A DNA stretch of 64,000 nucleotides from positions 186,001 to 250,000 of the forward strand of contig NZ_AOGW02000002.1 in NCBI RefSeq assembly GCF_000332495.1, read 5' to 3'. The position numbers were made by a program, and so were the translations under genes. This document shows, piece by piece, positions 38,856-47,339 of this stretch. The stretch's first letter is position 1. Every line of letters starts with the position of its first letter. The notes below the pieces were generated by a model, which saw only the letters and a list, made by a program, of their open reading frames with translations, was not told where the DNA came from and did no database searches. Source of the stretch: Leptospira terpstrae serovar Hualin str. LT 11-33 = ATCC 700639. GTDB taxonomy: Bacteria; Spirochaetota; Leptospiria; Leptospirales; Leptospiraceae.

Positions 38856-40904
38856 ATGCACTTTCGGATTATCATAGGGTTACTTTTCAGTTTTATTATT
38901 TGTAACTGTTCAGAACCCGGGATCGGTTCTTTTTCTGAAGAAACAAAAGAAAAAATCCGAAAGAAAATCAAACAAGAAGGTTTTCATGGAGTTGTCCTAA
39001 TTTCCCAAGATGACAACATCCTATTTCGAGAATCAATATATGCAGGTAAAAAAAGAAAAAGATTCCAACTCTACAAAAAACATAATTTCCCGTTAGGTGA
39101 GTCTACCAAAACATTCACTTCGTTTGTTTTACATAAATTAGAAGAAGAAAAAAAATTATCTTTGGCCGATCCAGTTTCAAAACATCTGAATTGGTTTCCC
39201 TATTCCAAAGTTACAATAGGTCATTTGTTGCGTCATACTTCAGGGTTGCCAAAAATCATTGAATTTCTTCCAAATTTTGATACTGAAAAATCGCACCTTA
39301 AACGAGATGAAATCAAACGGCTTTTTTTGGAATCTAAACTTAAACCCGCATTTCCGCCTGGAGAATATTGGAAATACAGCCGACTCGACTATCTCATTCT
39401 ATCTTACATTATAGAAAAAATTTCCGGAACGTCCTATTCCAATTATTTGAAAGAAAATATTTTCACTCCCCTTGGAATGCAAAATACAAATGTAGATTCC
39501 AATGAAGTGTTGATCGGTAATAGCGGAATTTATTCCACTCCCGAAGACCTTGTGATTTTTGGGAAAGAACTAAAAAAACCAAAATTAATTTCACAACTAT
39601 CTCGAGATACAATCATCAATAAAACCATTTTGTCTGATTCTATATCTGAAGATCCTATTGCCTTTGGCGAAGGGATTTTTGTAGGTGATTACTTTTATTG
39701 GACCTATGGTAAAGAAAAGGGAATATCCAATTTTGTTTATCATGATTTAAAAAGTAGGATCTTCATTACGATCGTAAGTCCTTACGGCAGTAGTAAAGGT
39801 GATTTGTCTTCGGTTAAATCGGCTCTTACCGAAATCATTTTTGATGCAAAAAAATTAAATCTAAGAAAAAAATCAAATCTTCCAAACGAAGTTTCCATAG
39901 AAGATTTAATGAAAGAAGAAAAAGTACCTTCGCTTGGAATTGCGGTATTCAGGAATTATGGATTAAGTTGGAAAAAAATGTATGGTACTAAATCTCAACA
40001 CACCCTTTTTCGAGCTGGCTCTCTTTCCAAAACAATGACTGCTACCGCAACATTACGGTTAGTTGAAACAGGGCAACTAGATTTATACTCCAATTGGATA
40101 GGAAAACTAAAACAGTACAAAGTGTCCGTACCAAAAGGCAAAAGAAGGTCTATTGTTAATCTAGATTTGTTACTCTCTCATACAAGTGGACTTACAGAAA
40201 AAGGGAATTGGGACGATCCTATCAACTCAGGAAAAAAACATTTACGTGAGCTAAAGGATACAAACACAACAAAGGGGAATGGTTTAAAATTGTATTACAA
40301 ACCTGGAACCAAGTCTCGGTATTCTGGTGGTGGGTATAGTATTGTCCAAGAGATTCTCACAGAACGAACGGGAAAGTCATTTCAGAACCTTATGGCAGAA
40401 GTTGTATTCGAACCTTTACACATGACCCGCAGTACATTTCGCCAAAATCTTTCGGTCAATGATGACCGTTGTGATGGATATGATGAACAAGGTATTGTAC
40501 TTCCGCAAAAATCTTTTGTCACCCCAGAACTATCCTCTGGAGGACTTTGGACTACTCCAGAAGAAGTAGGCCTCTTGTTTTCTGAAGTGGCAAAAGCAAA
40601 ACAAGGCAATTCTAATTTTCTTTCAAAAGAATCAGCAGAGTATTTACTTTCACCCAAAATGAGTGCCGCAAACCTCACAGTTCATGCGCTAGTGGCTCAT
40701 GGTTTTTTTCTAAACAGAACGGGCAAAACAGAATATTTTTTTCATGGAGGCCACACGAAGGGACATAAGTCTCTAGCCATTTTTAACACGGAAAAAGGGT
40801 ATGGAGTGGTCATTATGACCAATTCAGAAAACGGTTCCAAACTCATTTGGCGGATCCTAAGGTCCATTTCTGTGGAAGAAAAATGGGATAAGTTCGTCAA
40901 TTAA
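38856..40904 (+). CDS. Double-domain serine hydrolase (beta-lactamase-like) lipoprotein with a degenerate first domain
   Basis: This 682-aa protein has a leader ending IICNC|S (Cys18) and two tandem beta-lactamase-like domains. The first (about 25-335) reads LGESTKT where the SxxK motif belongs, so Glu82 replaces the nucleophile. Its second motif is YSR (174-176), and no HGG is seen. The second domain (about 345-680) is intact: SLSK at 389-392, YSG at 489-491 and HGGHTKG near the end. One active site therefore seems to be retained, with the other kept as a structural or binding module. Substrate unknown; it is probably surface or periplasmic. Confidence 0.82.
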   Translation: MHFRIIIGLLFSFIICNCSEPGIGSFSEETKEKIRKKIKQEGFHGVVLISQDDNILFRESIYAGKKRKRFQLYKKHNFPLGESTKTFTSFVLHKLEEEKKLSLADPVSKHLNWFPYSKVTIGHLLRHTSGLPKIIEFLPNFDTEKSHLKRDEIKRLFLESKLKPAFPPGEYWKYSRLDYLILSYIIEKISGTSYSNYLKENIFTPLGMQNTNVDSNEVLIGNSGIYSTPEDLVIFGKELKKPKLISQLSRDTIINKTILSDSISEDPIAFGEGIFVGDYFYWTYGKEKGISNFVYHDLKSRIFITIVSPYGSSKGDLSSVKSALTEIIFDAKKLNLRKKSNLPNEVSIEDLMKEEKVPSLGIAVFRNYGLSWKKMYGTKSQHTLFRAGSLSKTMTATATLRLVETGQLDLYSNWIGKLKQYKVSVPKGKRRSIVNLDLLLSHTSGLTEKGNWDDPINSGKKHLRELKDTNTTKGNGLKLYYKPGTKSRYSGGGYSIVQEILTERTGKSFQNLMAEVVFEPLHMTRSTFRQNLSVNDDRCDGYDEQGIVLPQKSFVTPELSSGGLWTTPEEVGLLFSEVAKAKQGNSNFLSKESAEYLLSPKMSAANLTVHALVAHGFFLNRTGKTEYFFHGGHTKGHKSLAIFNTEKGYGVVIMTNSENGSKLIWRILRSISVEEKWDKFVN

Positions 40905-40948
40905 TCTATTGACCAAATGCTAAAATTGGCTATTCTCAAAGCGGTTCA

Positions 40949-41284
40949 ATGGAATATACAGAATCTAAATTCGACGGCATTGTTGTTTTGAAATTATTCG
41001 GCAACTTAGACATGTTAAATGCCGGTATTCTTAAAGAACGGATCAAAGAATCCGCGTCTCAAGAAGAACATCGGTTTATCTTTGACTTAGAAGGCGTAAG
41101 TTTTATTGATTCTTCCGGATTTGGACTCATCATGTCGCTCAATGATAAACTATCAGAGTTAGGTGGAGGTTTACGCATTGTAAATGTCTCCAAAACCATC
41201 CGACAAATCTTTCGAATTTCTAAAATCTCTTCCGTGATTCAAATTTTTGAAAGTACGGAAGAAGCAATCAATTCCTTTAAATAA
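40949..41284 (+). CDS. STAS-domain anti-sigma factor antagonist
   Basis: This 111-aa STAS domain contains FDLEGVSFIDSSGFGLI with the phosphorylatable Ser of the DSSG loop at about residues 53-54. It is convergent with a PP2C/SpoIIE-type phosphatase one base away. In partner-switching systems such phosphatases dephosphorylate proteins of exactly this type, so the two could work together. The kinase partner is not in view. Confidence 0.88.
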   Translation: MEYTESKFDGIVVLKLFGNLDMLNAGILKERIKESASQEEHRFIFDLEGVSFIDSSGFGLIMSLNDKLSELGGGLRIVNVSKTIRQIFRISKISSVIQIFESTEEAINSFK

Positions 41285-41285
41285 C

Positions 41286-43682
41286 TTAACTCACCGAAGT
41301 AGTCACCATTTTCTTCCAAAAGTTTTTTAACTTCTGAACTTTTGGATTTTCAGGAGCCATTTCTTGCAAAGCAATGAGTACTTCCTTGGAACGTTCAATA
41401 TCCCTTCTATGCATTAAAATTTCTGCAAGTAAGAGCAGGTTATTGAAATTTTTTGGATCTCTAAAACGGAGTCTTTCTGCAAAATCAGTTGCTAATACAA
41501 AATCTCTTCTTTGTTTGTGAGCATAAGCAATATAAAATAGAAAGTCAGTATCTCCCGGATTCAATTGCAGATAACGATTTGCAAGTTCGATCGCCTTCTC
41601 GTAATCTTTGGATTTCATATACAATTTTGATAATTCTCTTAAACAATAGAGATCATCTGGTTCAGAATCCAAAGCAAGTTCTAAAGCAAAGATTGCATTG
41701 TTCCATTCTCCATCACGGTAGGATTGAATCCCTTCTCCCAACATCTGATAATACACATTTGGTTTTGTGGATTCTTTGGCAGCGTAAGCTACTTCTTCTA
41801 AAAATGCAATACGCATCAAACTCAAATCATCTGTGAGATCTCCAAATTTTAACATGACCTTACAGATTTGACTTAAGTCTCCGGCTCCTTCAGAAACATG
41901 CCGTAAAAATATGGTTTCATCATCATTGATCACACGATTTCCACCAGATTGACCAACAAATAAATCGTCGCGTCCATCTGAACCCAAAATGATTACATCG
42001 CCTGGACGTAATGGATAAATTTGAATTACCACTTCGTCTCCACTCATTTCAGTAAATCCAATCTTTCTTAAAGAATGTTCATTCTCAAGAAAACTCGCAA
42101 TTCCATCCCGATACAAAACAATCCAAGGATGTTCTGCGTTGATGTAATACAATGTTCCTGTTTCTTCATCTACTAAACCCAAGATAGCAGAAAGTAACAT
42201 ATGTCCATCAAAACTGATAAAGACATTATGAACTTCTTGAAAACATTCTTTCAGCCAACGTTCGGGATGCCTATCTTGCATATAACGCAGCTTTTGTGTT
42301 CTCGTAATAATGGATTTAAAAACAGTTCCCATAACAAGGGCACCGCCAGCTCCTTGAATAGATTTACCCATGGCATCAGCATTTAAGAATACTGTATATT
42401 TTTTACCCATCAAATAAATAGAATCGGAAACAGAAAGGTCTCCTCCGATTTCCGATTGTTTGTTTCTAAATCGAAACTGTTTCATCTGACGTTCAAAAAT
42501 TTTAACGGAAACAGTTTCAGATTTGGAAAATGAACCTTTTAAAGGTTTGATAAGAAGTGAAGTTAGAAAATAATCTCCATCTTGTTTGTCTTGGAGTTTC
42601 TGCATCTCTGATAAAGTGTCATTCAGTTCCCTAGTTCTTAAGTTCACCATTTCTTCTAAATGATTTTGGTGTTCTGCTAACTCTTCTTTCATTTCCACAA
42701 AAACTCTTCCCATCTGTCCGATCTCATCACTTCTGTGAGTTGGCAAACTTTCCGGTTTCCACTGGTCTAAATCCACCATTGCCGTTGTTAAAAGTTTTAT
42801 GGCTTCAACCATGTCTCTGGAAAACAAAAAGGAGATAAGGAAAATAACGCCACATAGCACAAGTGAGGCGACAACAAAAAACGACCAAATTCTCCAAGTT
42901 TTGGATTCAACTTCGTTTTCATCGATCATTACATGAAAAACTAGTTGTTTAACTGATTGCGAATTTCCTACATAAGGAATTTTCACTAAATAATAAGGTT
43001 TGTCTTGAAAATGAAATCGTTGTTCTTCCATTAACAAACTTGCGTTTTCATTCATCACCAAACGAATCATATCCGAACCGATGGTTTTGACCTTTCCTTC
43101 TTGAAAAATAGCTAAATGGATTCTGTTATCTTTAGAGATTGTTTTTGTAAAATTGTCATCTACTACTTGTCCGATAAGAAGGGTGCCACGACCAAATAGA
43201 GGTGCTGCCAAACGAAATCCAAGCCCACTATGTCCGTCTTCCAATGCCGCAGTCGATTGGCCGTTCAAAGCATTTCTAATGATCGGTTGGTTTTTTTTGT
43301 CATCTCCAAAGTCTTTGGGACGATGGACGCGAAACAAAACTTTTCCTTGGTTGTCTCCAATTTCAAAAATAGAAAGACCATATCTTTTCAAAATTTGCTG
43401 TAAATAAGGAAGTTCTTTCGAAAGCACAGAACGGTCTGCAAGCCCTCGTTCTAAAATTCCTCGAGTTTGAGAGTTAAAAGTGATTTCCTCGAGTAATAAA
43501 CGTAGTTTTTCTTCTTTAAATTCTAATTCTCTTTGAAAATTTCGAGACAAGTCCTCCGCTCGCTGCGTCTGAGGTATATTTTTAACCGACTGCAAAAGAT
43601 ATGCGAAACTGGTAGTGAGAGCAATTACAAGAAGAATTTGACTCACACTTAATATTAATAAGAATTTGTATCGTATGCTCAT
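41286..43682 (-). CDS. Membrane PP2C/SpoIIE-type serine phosphatase with sensor, HAMP and TPR domains
   Basis: This 798-aa protein has TM1 at about 7-30, a periplasmic sensor (31-262, Cache-like with LFRVHRPKDFG as in methyl-accepting receptors), TM2 at about 266-288, HAMP at 288-340 and a coiled coil. A SpoIIE/PP2C phosphatase follows at about 370-615 (FLNADAMGKSIQGAGGALVMG and VIILGSDGRDDLF with metal Asp residues). TPR repeats span 635-795. It senses an external signal and should dephosphorylate a STAS protein. The C-terminal TPR array is an addition not usual for RsbU-type enzymes. Confidence 0.87.
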   Translation of the reverse strand: MSIRYKFLLILSVSQILLVIALTTSFAYLLQSVKNIPQTQRAEDLSRNFQRELEFKEEKLRLLLEEITFNSQTRGILERGLADRSVLSKELPYLQQILKRYGLSIFEIGDNQGKVLFRVHRPKDFGDDKKNQPIIRNALNGQSTAALEDGHSGLGFRLAAPLFGRGTLLIGQVVDDNFTKTISKDNRIHLAIFQEGKVKTIGSDMIRLVMNENASLLMEEQRFHFQDKPYYLVKIPYVGNSQSVKQLVFHVMIDENEVESKTWRIWSFFVVASLVLCGVIFLISFLFSRDMVEAIKLLTTAMVDLDQWKPESLPTHRSDEIGQMGRVFVEMKEELAEHQNHLEEMVNLRTRELNDTLSEMQKLQDKQDGDYFLTSLLIKPLKGSFSKSETVSVKIFERQMKQFRFRNKQSEIGGDLSVSDSIYLMGKKYTVFLNADAMGKSIQGAGGALVMGTVFKSIITRTQKLRYMQDRHPERWLKECFQEVHNVFISFDGHMLLSAILGLVDEETGTLYYINAEHPWIVLYRDGIASFLENEHSLRKIGFTEMSGDEVVIQIYPLRPGDVIILGSDGRDDLFVGQSGGNRVINDDETIFLRHVSEGAGDLSQICKVMLKFGDLTDDLSLMRIAFLEEVAYAAKESTKPNVYYQMLGEGIQSYRDGEWNNAIFALELALDSEPDDLYCLRELSKLYMKSKDYEKAIELANRYLQLNPGDTDFLFYIAYAHKQRRDFVLATDFAERLRFRDPKNFNNLLLLAEILMHRRDIERSKEVLIALQEMAPENPKVQKLKNFWKKMVTTSVS

Positions 43683-43766
43683 AGAAAACTACGTGAATAT
43701 TCTCAGATTTGAGTTACAATCAAATGACATTCCCTTGAAGGAAATGTATCATCCAGAAAATTTAAG

Positions 43767-44963
43767 ATGAAACCAAACGCCTTTCTATTTTTCCTCATAA
43801 TTCTTGTTTTGGTAATCTATTATACATTTGAATACATATTACATATTCGTACATTAAAATCATTCAAACACAGAATTCACATAAATGGTACTAGAGGAAA
43901 ATCGAGTGTAACAAGACTCATACGAGCGGGTCTCTCCGCCTCAGGAATGTCCGTCTTTGCAAAAACTACGGGTACGATGGCACGAATGATTTTTCCCGAT
44001 GGATCAGAAGAATCAATATCTCGATTTGGAAAACCATCTATTTTAGAACAAATTAAAATTCTAAAGAAAGCAGAACGTAAAGGTGCTGAAATTGTAGTGT
44101 TAGAATGTATGGCTTTAGAACCGCGTTACCAGTGGGCCAGTGAAGGACAAATTTTAAAATCTGACATTGGAGTCATTACAAACATTAGAGAAGACCATCT
44201 GGAAGTAATGGGGCCAAGCTTAGTTGACGTCGCAAAATCCTTGTTATCAACTTGTCCCATAAACGGTACTCTCATAGTGGGACCTTCAGAATTTGAATCG
44301 TTAATCGTAAAAGTTTGTGAAGATAGAAAATCTAAATCGCATATAATTAAAGAAAATTCAGTACAAACCATCACAGATGAAGAGATGGCAAAATTTTCCT
44401 ATTGGGAACATAAAGAAAATGTTTATCTTGCTCTTCAAGTTTGCGAATTACTCGGAGTAAATCGAAAAATTGCACTGGAAGCTATGTGGAAAGTAAATCC
44501 AGATCCTGGAGCATTGTCTGTATCACCTATTCATTTTTTTGGAAAAGAATTTATTTATGCAAATGCAATGGCAGCAAACGATCCAGATAGTACAAAACTA
44601 ATTTGGTCAAGTGTCATAGAACGTTACCCACAGCATAACAAACGCTACATTTTATTTCATACAAGAGAAGACAGGCCGGAAAGAAGCCGACAATTAGCAA
44701 AAGAATTTGCAAACTGGGAAGGATACGAAGCTGTGATTTTAATTGGTTCATCTACTTCCCTGGCATTTAAATACCTAAAGAAATATTCAAAAAAGGACAT
44801 CCCTATCTTCGTTTGGGAACACTTAAGTTTAGATGGGATTTTTGAATCTTTACTTTCTATACTACCAAAACAATCATTAGTTTTTGGTATTGGAAATATT
44901 GTTGGTTTGGGAATGGATTTATCTTTATATTTAAAAAATAGGTCGGAACACACGAATGAATGA
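43767..44963 (+). CDS. capB: Poly-gamma-glutamate synthase subunit CapB/PgsB
   Basis: This 398-aa Mur-ligase-like enzyme has a TM segment at 5-25 and the ATP loop NGTRGKSS at 40-47. ECMALEPRYQW, TNIREDHLEVMG and HTREDRPERSRQ match PgsB/CapB. It forms gamma-glutamyl bonds at the membrane using ATP. It overlaps capC by 8 nt. Its length matches the family. Confidence 0.93.
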   Translation: MKPNAFLFFLIILVLVIYYTFEYILHIRTLKSFKHRIHINGTRGKSSVTRLIRAGLSASGMSVFAKTTGTMARMIFPDGSEESISRFGKPSILEQIKILKKAERKGAEIVVLECMALEPRYQWASEGQILKSDIGVITNIREDHLEVMGPSLVDVAKSLLSTCPINGTLIVGPSEFESLIVKVCEDRKSKSHIIKENSVQTITDEEMAKFSYWEHKENVYLALQVCELLGVNRKIALEAMWKVNPDPGALSVSPIHFFGKEFIYANAMAANDPDSTKLIWSSVIERYPQHNKRYILFHTREDRPERSRQLAKEFANWEGYEAVILIGSSTSLAFKYLKKYSKKDIPIFVWEHLSLDGIFESLLSILPKQSLVFGIGNIVGLGMDLSLYLKNRSEHTNE

Positions 44964-45420
44964 AATTCTACCTCTATCCATCGGACTGAGTCTCGTTGTT
45001 AGTTTGGTTTTTTCGGAATTATTCGGGATTCTAGGTACTGGTTTGGTTGTGCCAGGGTATTTAGCAATGTCATTGAATCATCCAAAGAATATTGCTCTTA
45101 CTTTTCTGATCGCTTTACTTTCCTATATTTGCGTTGAGATATTATCAAACTTTTTACTTATCTTTGGGAAGAGAAAAGTTGTCTTTATATTGTTATTCGG
45201 TTATTTTTTTGGATATCTATTAAACTATCAAATCCTTCCGGACATTGATTTTGTTTACCTTTCAGAAGTGAGAGGTATTGGATTTATCATTCCGGGACTT
45301 ATCGCAGTTTGGTATGAAAGACAAGGTGTTTTAGAAACAACTTCCGTACTCATACTTGCTTCTATCTTTGTTAAAATTCTCCTTATCTTCCTTTTAGGCA
45401 CAGAGTTAGAAACATTATGA
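44956..45420 (+). CDS. capC: Poly-gamma-glutamate biosynthesis membrane protein CapC/PgsC
   Basis: This 154-aa protein is almost wholly membrane, with about five segments. It contains the family-like FGILGTGLVVPGYLAM and GIGFIIPGLIAVWYERQG repeats of PgsC. It forms the synthase core with CapB. It overlaps capB by 8 nt and pgsW by ATGA. Confidence 0.92.
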   Translation: MNEILPLSIGLSLVVSLVFSELFGILGTGLVVPGYLAMSLNHPKNIALTFLIALLSYICVEILSNFLLIFGKRKVVFILLFGYFFGYLLNYQILPDIDFVYLSEVRGIGFIIPGLIAVWYERQGVLETTSVLILASIFVKILLIFLLGTELETL

Positions 45421-46550
45421 TGACAAAAATTTATTGGTCCCCATGGAAACATTCCAGAATAGCATTATTCCTATTAGCAATAATGGGGATATTGGGACTA
45501 TTGTTAATTGAAACTTGTAAAGTAAAAAAGGAACAATCCTACTTCAAGAAAAAACTCCATGCAGCAAAACTTGCCGAACGTGGATTCCAAATTTTAAAAC
45601 CTGAACTTCTAAAACATAAAAAGCCAGATTATAAAGAATTAGATCCAACCAATTCTGGATTCATTGGAGAATTCCTAACACCAGTTACAAGCAATAGTGG
45701 ATCTTTATCAGCCAAACAAACGTCGATTAATCCTAACTTTGCCGCAGTAATGATTCAATTTCTAAAAAAAGCAAAACTAGAAGAAGGAGATACCGTTGCC
45801 GTTGCTGTGTCAGGATCATTTCCTGCGCTAAACATTTGTTTGTTTGCGGCTTTGGATACTTTAAAACTTAAACCTATCATTATATCCAGTGCTTCTGCAT
45901 CACAATTTGGAGCGAACCATCCGCAAATGCTTTGGCTCGATATGGAAAGAGAACTTGTCACCTCTGGAATTTTTTCCTTTCGTTCGAGTTATGCATCTCT
46001 TGGTGGAATTCAAGATAAAGCCATGGGAATATCTAAAGAAGGAAAGGAACTTCTCAATCGAGCATTGCAAAGAAACCAAGTTAAACTTTTAGATCCTAAA
46101 CACTTTGATGATTCGATTGAAAAACGAATGAAACTATATGATGAGTTATCGGGCGGAAAACCAATCAAATTATTTGTGAATGTTGGTGGGGGCACAACAA
46201 TCCTCGGAACCAACCTGGGGAAACAGGTTTTCAAAAATGGTCTCATTACCGATCTACCGGAAGAAATTCATATTCCCAACTCCGTGATCAAATCCTTCTT
46301 AGAACGAGAAGTTCCGGTAATCAACTTCATCCAAATAGAATCTCTCGCTAGGAAATTTGGACTTCCGCAAACTCCTAAAAAAGTTCCCAAACCTGGCGAA
46401 GGAAGGGTATTTTATTCAGAAGAATACAGTCCCTTACTTTATCTTTCCGTTTTCCTTTTTCTCCTAGTGGGATTGTATGGTGTTACAAGGCTCGGTTGGG
46501 GTGAAAATGAGGAAGATCGTTACCTTCCCAAATCCCTTCGTGCCAAGTAG
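45417..46550 (+). CDS. pgsW: Poly-gamma-glutamate system protein (PgsW type)
   Basis: This 377-aa protein has an N-terminal membrane segment (15-31), a large extracytoplasmic domain with VAVAVSGSFPALNICLFAAL, ASASQFGANHPQMLWLDMER and NVGGGTTILGTNLG, and a second TM near 348-363. It matches the PgsW-type proteins found beside capB-capC in several Gram-negative polyglutamate loci. Its exact step (export or anchoring) is not established to my knowledge. It is coupled to capC by ATGA. Confidence 0.85.
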   Translation: MMTKIYWSPWKHSRIALFLLAIMGILGLLLIETCKVKKEQSYFKKKLHAAKLAERGFQILKPELLKHKKPDYKELDPTNSGFIGEFLTPVTSNSGSLSAKQTSINPNFAAVMIQFLKKAKLEEGDTVAVAVSGSFPALNICLFAALDTLKLKPIIISSASASQFGANHPQMLWLDMERELVTSGIFSFRSSYASLGGIQDKAMGISKEGKELLNRALQRNQVKLLDPKHFDDSIEKRMKLYDELSGGKPIKLFVNVGGGTTILGTNLGKQVFKNGLITDLPEEIHIPNSVIKSFLEREVPVINFIQIESLARKFGLPQTPKKVPKPGEGRVFYSEEYSPLLYLSVFLFLLVGLYGVTRLGWGENEEDRYLPKSLRAK

Positions 46551-46555
46551 GTGTT

Positions 46556-46744
46556 ATGGCAAAAATCATTGTCCTTTCGATTCTCCTTTTTTTGGTTCTG
46601 CGTTGGGTGAGCCGCATTTTGATTTTACCGGCAAAAATTGCCGAGGAGTTGGGAAACAAACAAAGAGAAGGTTATCAAAAAAACCCTGGTTGGACCAAAC
46701 CCAAGGAAAAGGACATCTCCGACCGCGGAAAAATTGTAGATTAA
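46556..46744 (+). CDS. 62-aa single-pass membrane protein in the polyglutamate operon
   Basis: ATG 46556 is preceded by AGTAGGTG at good spacing and begins 5 nt after pgsW. The product has one membrane helix (3-24) and a basic, hydrophilic tail (NKQREGYQKNPGWTKPKEK). It could be a small accessory subunit of the polyglutamate machinery, by position only. I do not know a family. Confidence 0.6.
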   Translation: MAKIIVLSILLFLVLRWVSRILILPAKIAEELGNKQREGYQKNPGWTKPKEKDISDRGKIVD

Positions 46745-46760
46745 GTTTCGATTTCCTACC

Positions 46761-47339
46761 ATGCGATCTCGAAATTCTGTCGAAAATGAAACTAAGATGA
46801 GACAGAATTCGGTACCAAATCCCCTCATTCGGAATCTTTCCAAACAGATCTTTGCCTTCCTTCCGATCCTATTCATGGTCACTCTCATTCAATGCGGAGT
46901 CCCCAAAGGTGAATTTGGTTGGACCACAACAAAAATGGAAGAAATGGACATTTTGGAAAAACACATCCAAACCATCACCGACTATAAAATGATGCGAGAT
47001 GATCTTATCTTTTCTCCCACCGATACCATTCACTATGTATACCAGTTCTCAAGAAATCCTGGGTTAGAAACTGACTTTTATATTTCACTCAATCGTTACG
47101 AATTGGACTTCGTAGAAATTGATATCAAAAAGAAACGGGTAGAACCGGATTCTCTTGCAATAAGAGATGAATTTTCCTTATTAAGGACAGGAGAGTATTT
47201 AATTAAAATCGTTCATGAAGGGGATACTGTGGATGAGGTAAAATTTAGAGTATTACCTGACGAAGGATATACGCAAGAAAACCTAGAACAAGAATTGGCT
47301 GGTGATCAAACAGACGAAATCATTAAATACTCTCGCTAA
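46761..47339 (+). CDS. Putative lipoprotein of unknown function
   Basis: This 192-aa protein has a leader ending VTLIQC|G (Cys45), which is long for a lipoprotein. An ATG at 46797 would shorten it to a more usual size (33 residues before the Cys). The mature part has a beta-rich domain with paired strands (TDFYISLNRYELDFVEIDIKKK and YLIKIVHEGDTVDEVKF) typical of small extracytoplasmic folds. It follows the small membrane gene by 16 nt, and its end overlaps the convergent TPR gene by 17 nt. Confidence 0.68.
   Translation: MRSRNSVENETKMRQNSVPNPLIRNLSKQIFAFLPILFMVTLIQCGVPKGEFGWTTTKMEEMDILEKHIQTITDYKMMRDDLIFSPTDTIHYVYQFSRNPGLETDFYISLNRYELDFVEIDIKKKRVEPDSLAIRDEFSLLRTGEYLIKIVHEGDTVDEVKFRVLPDEGYTQENLEQELAGDQTDEIIKYSR

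Noticed and set aside
46477..46800. 107-aa plus-strand frame
   Set aside because: It runs across the end of pgsW, the 62-aa gene and the lipoprotein start in another frame, with no signal or motif.
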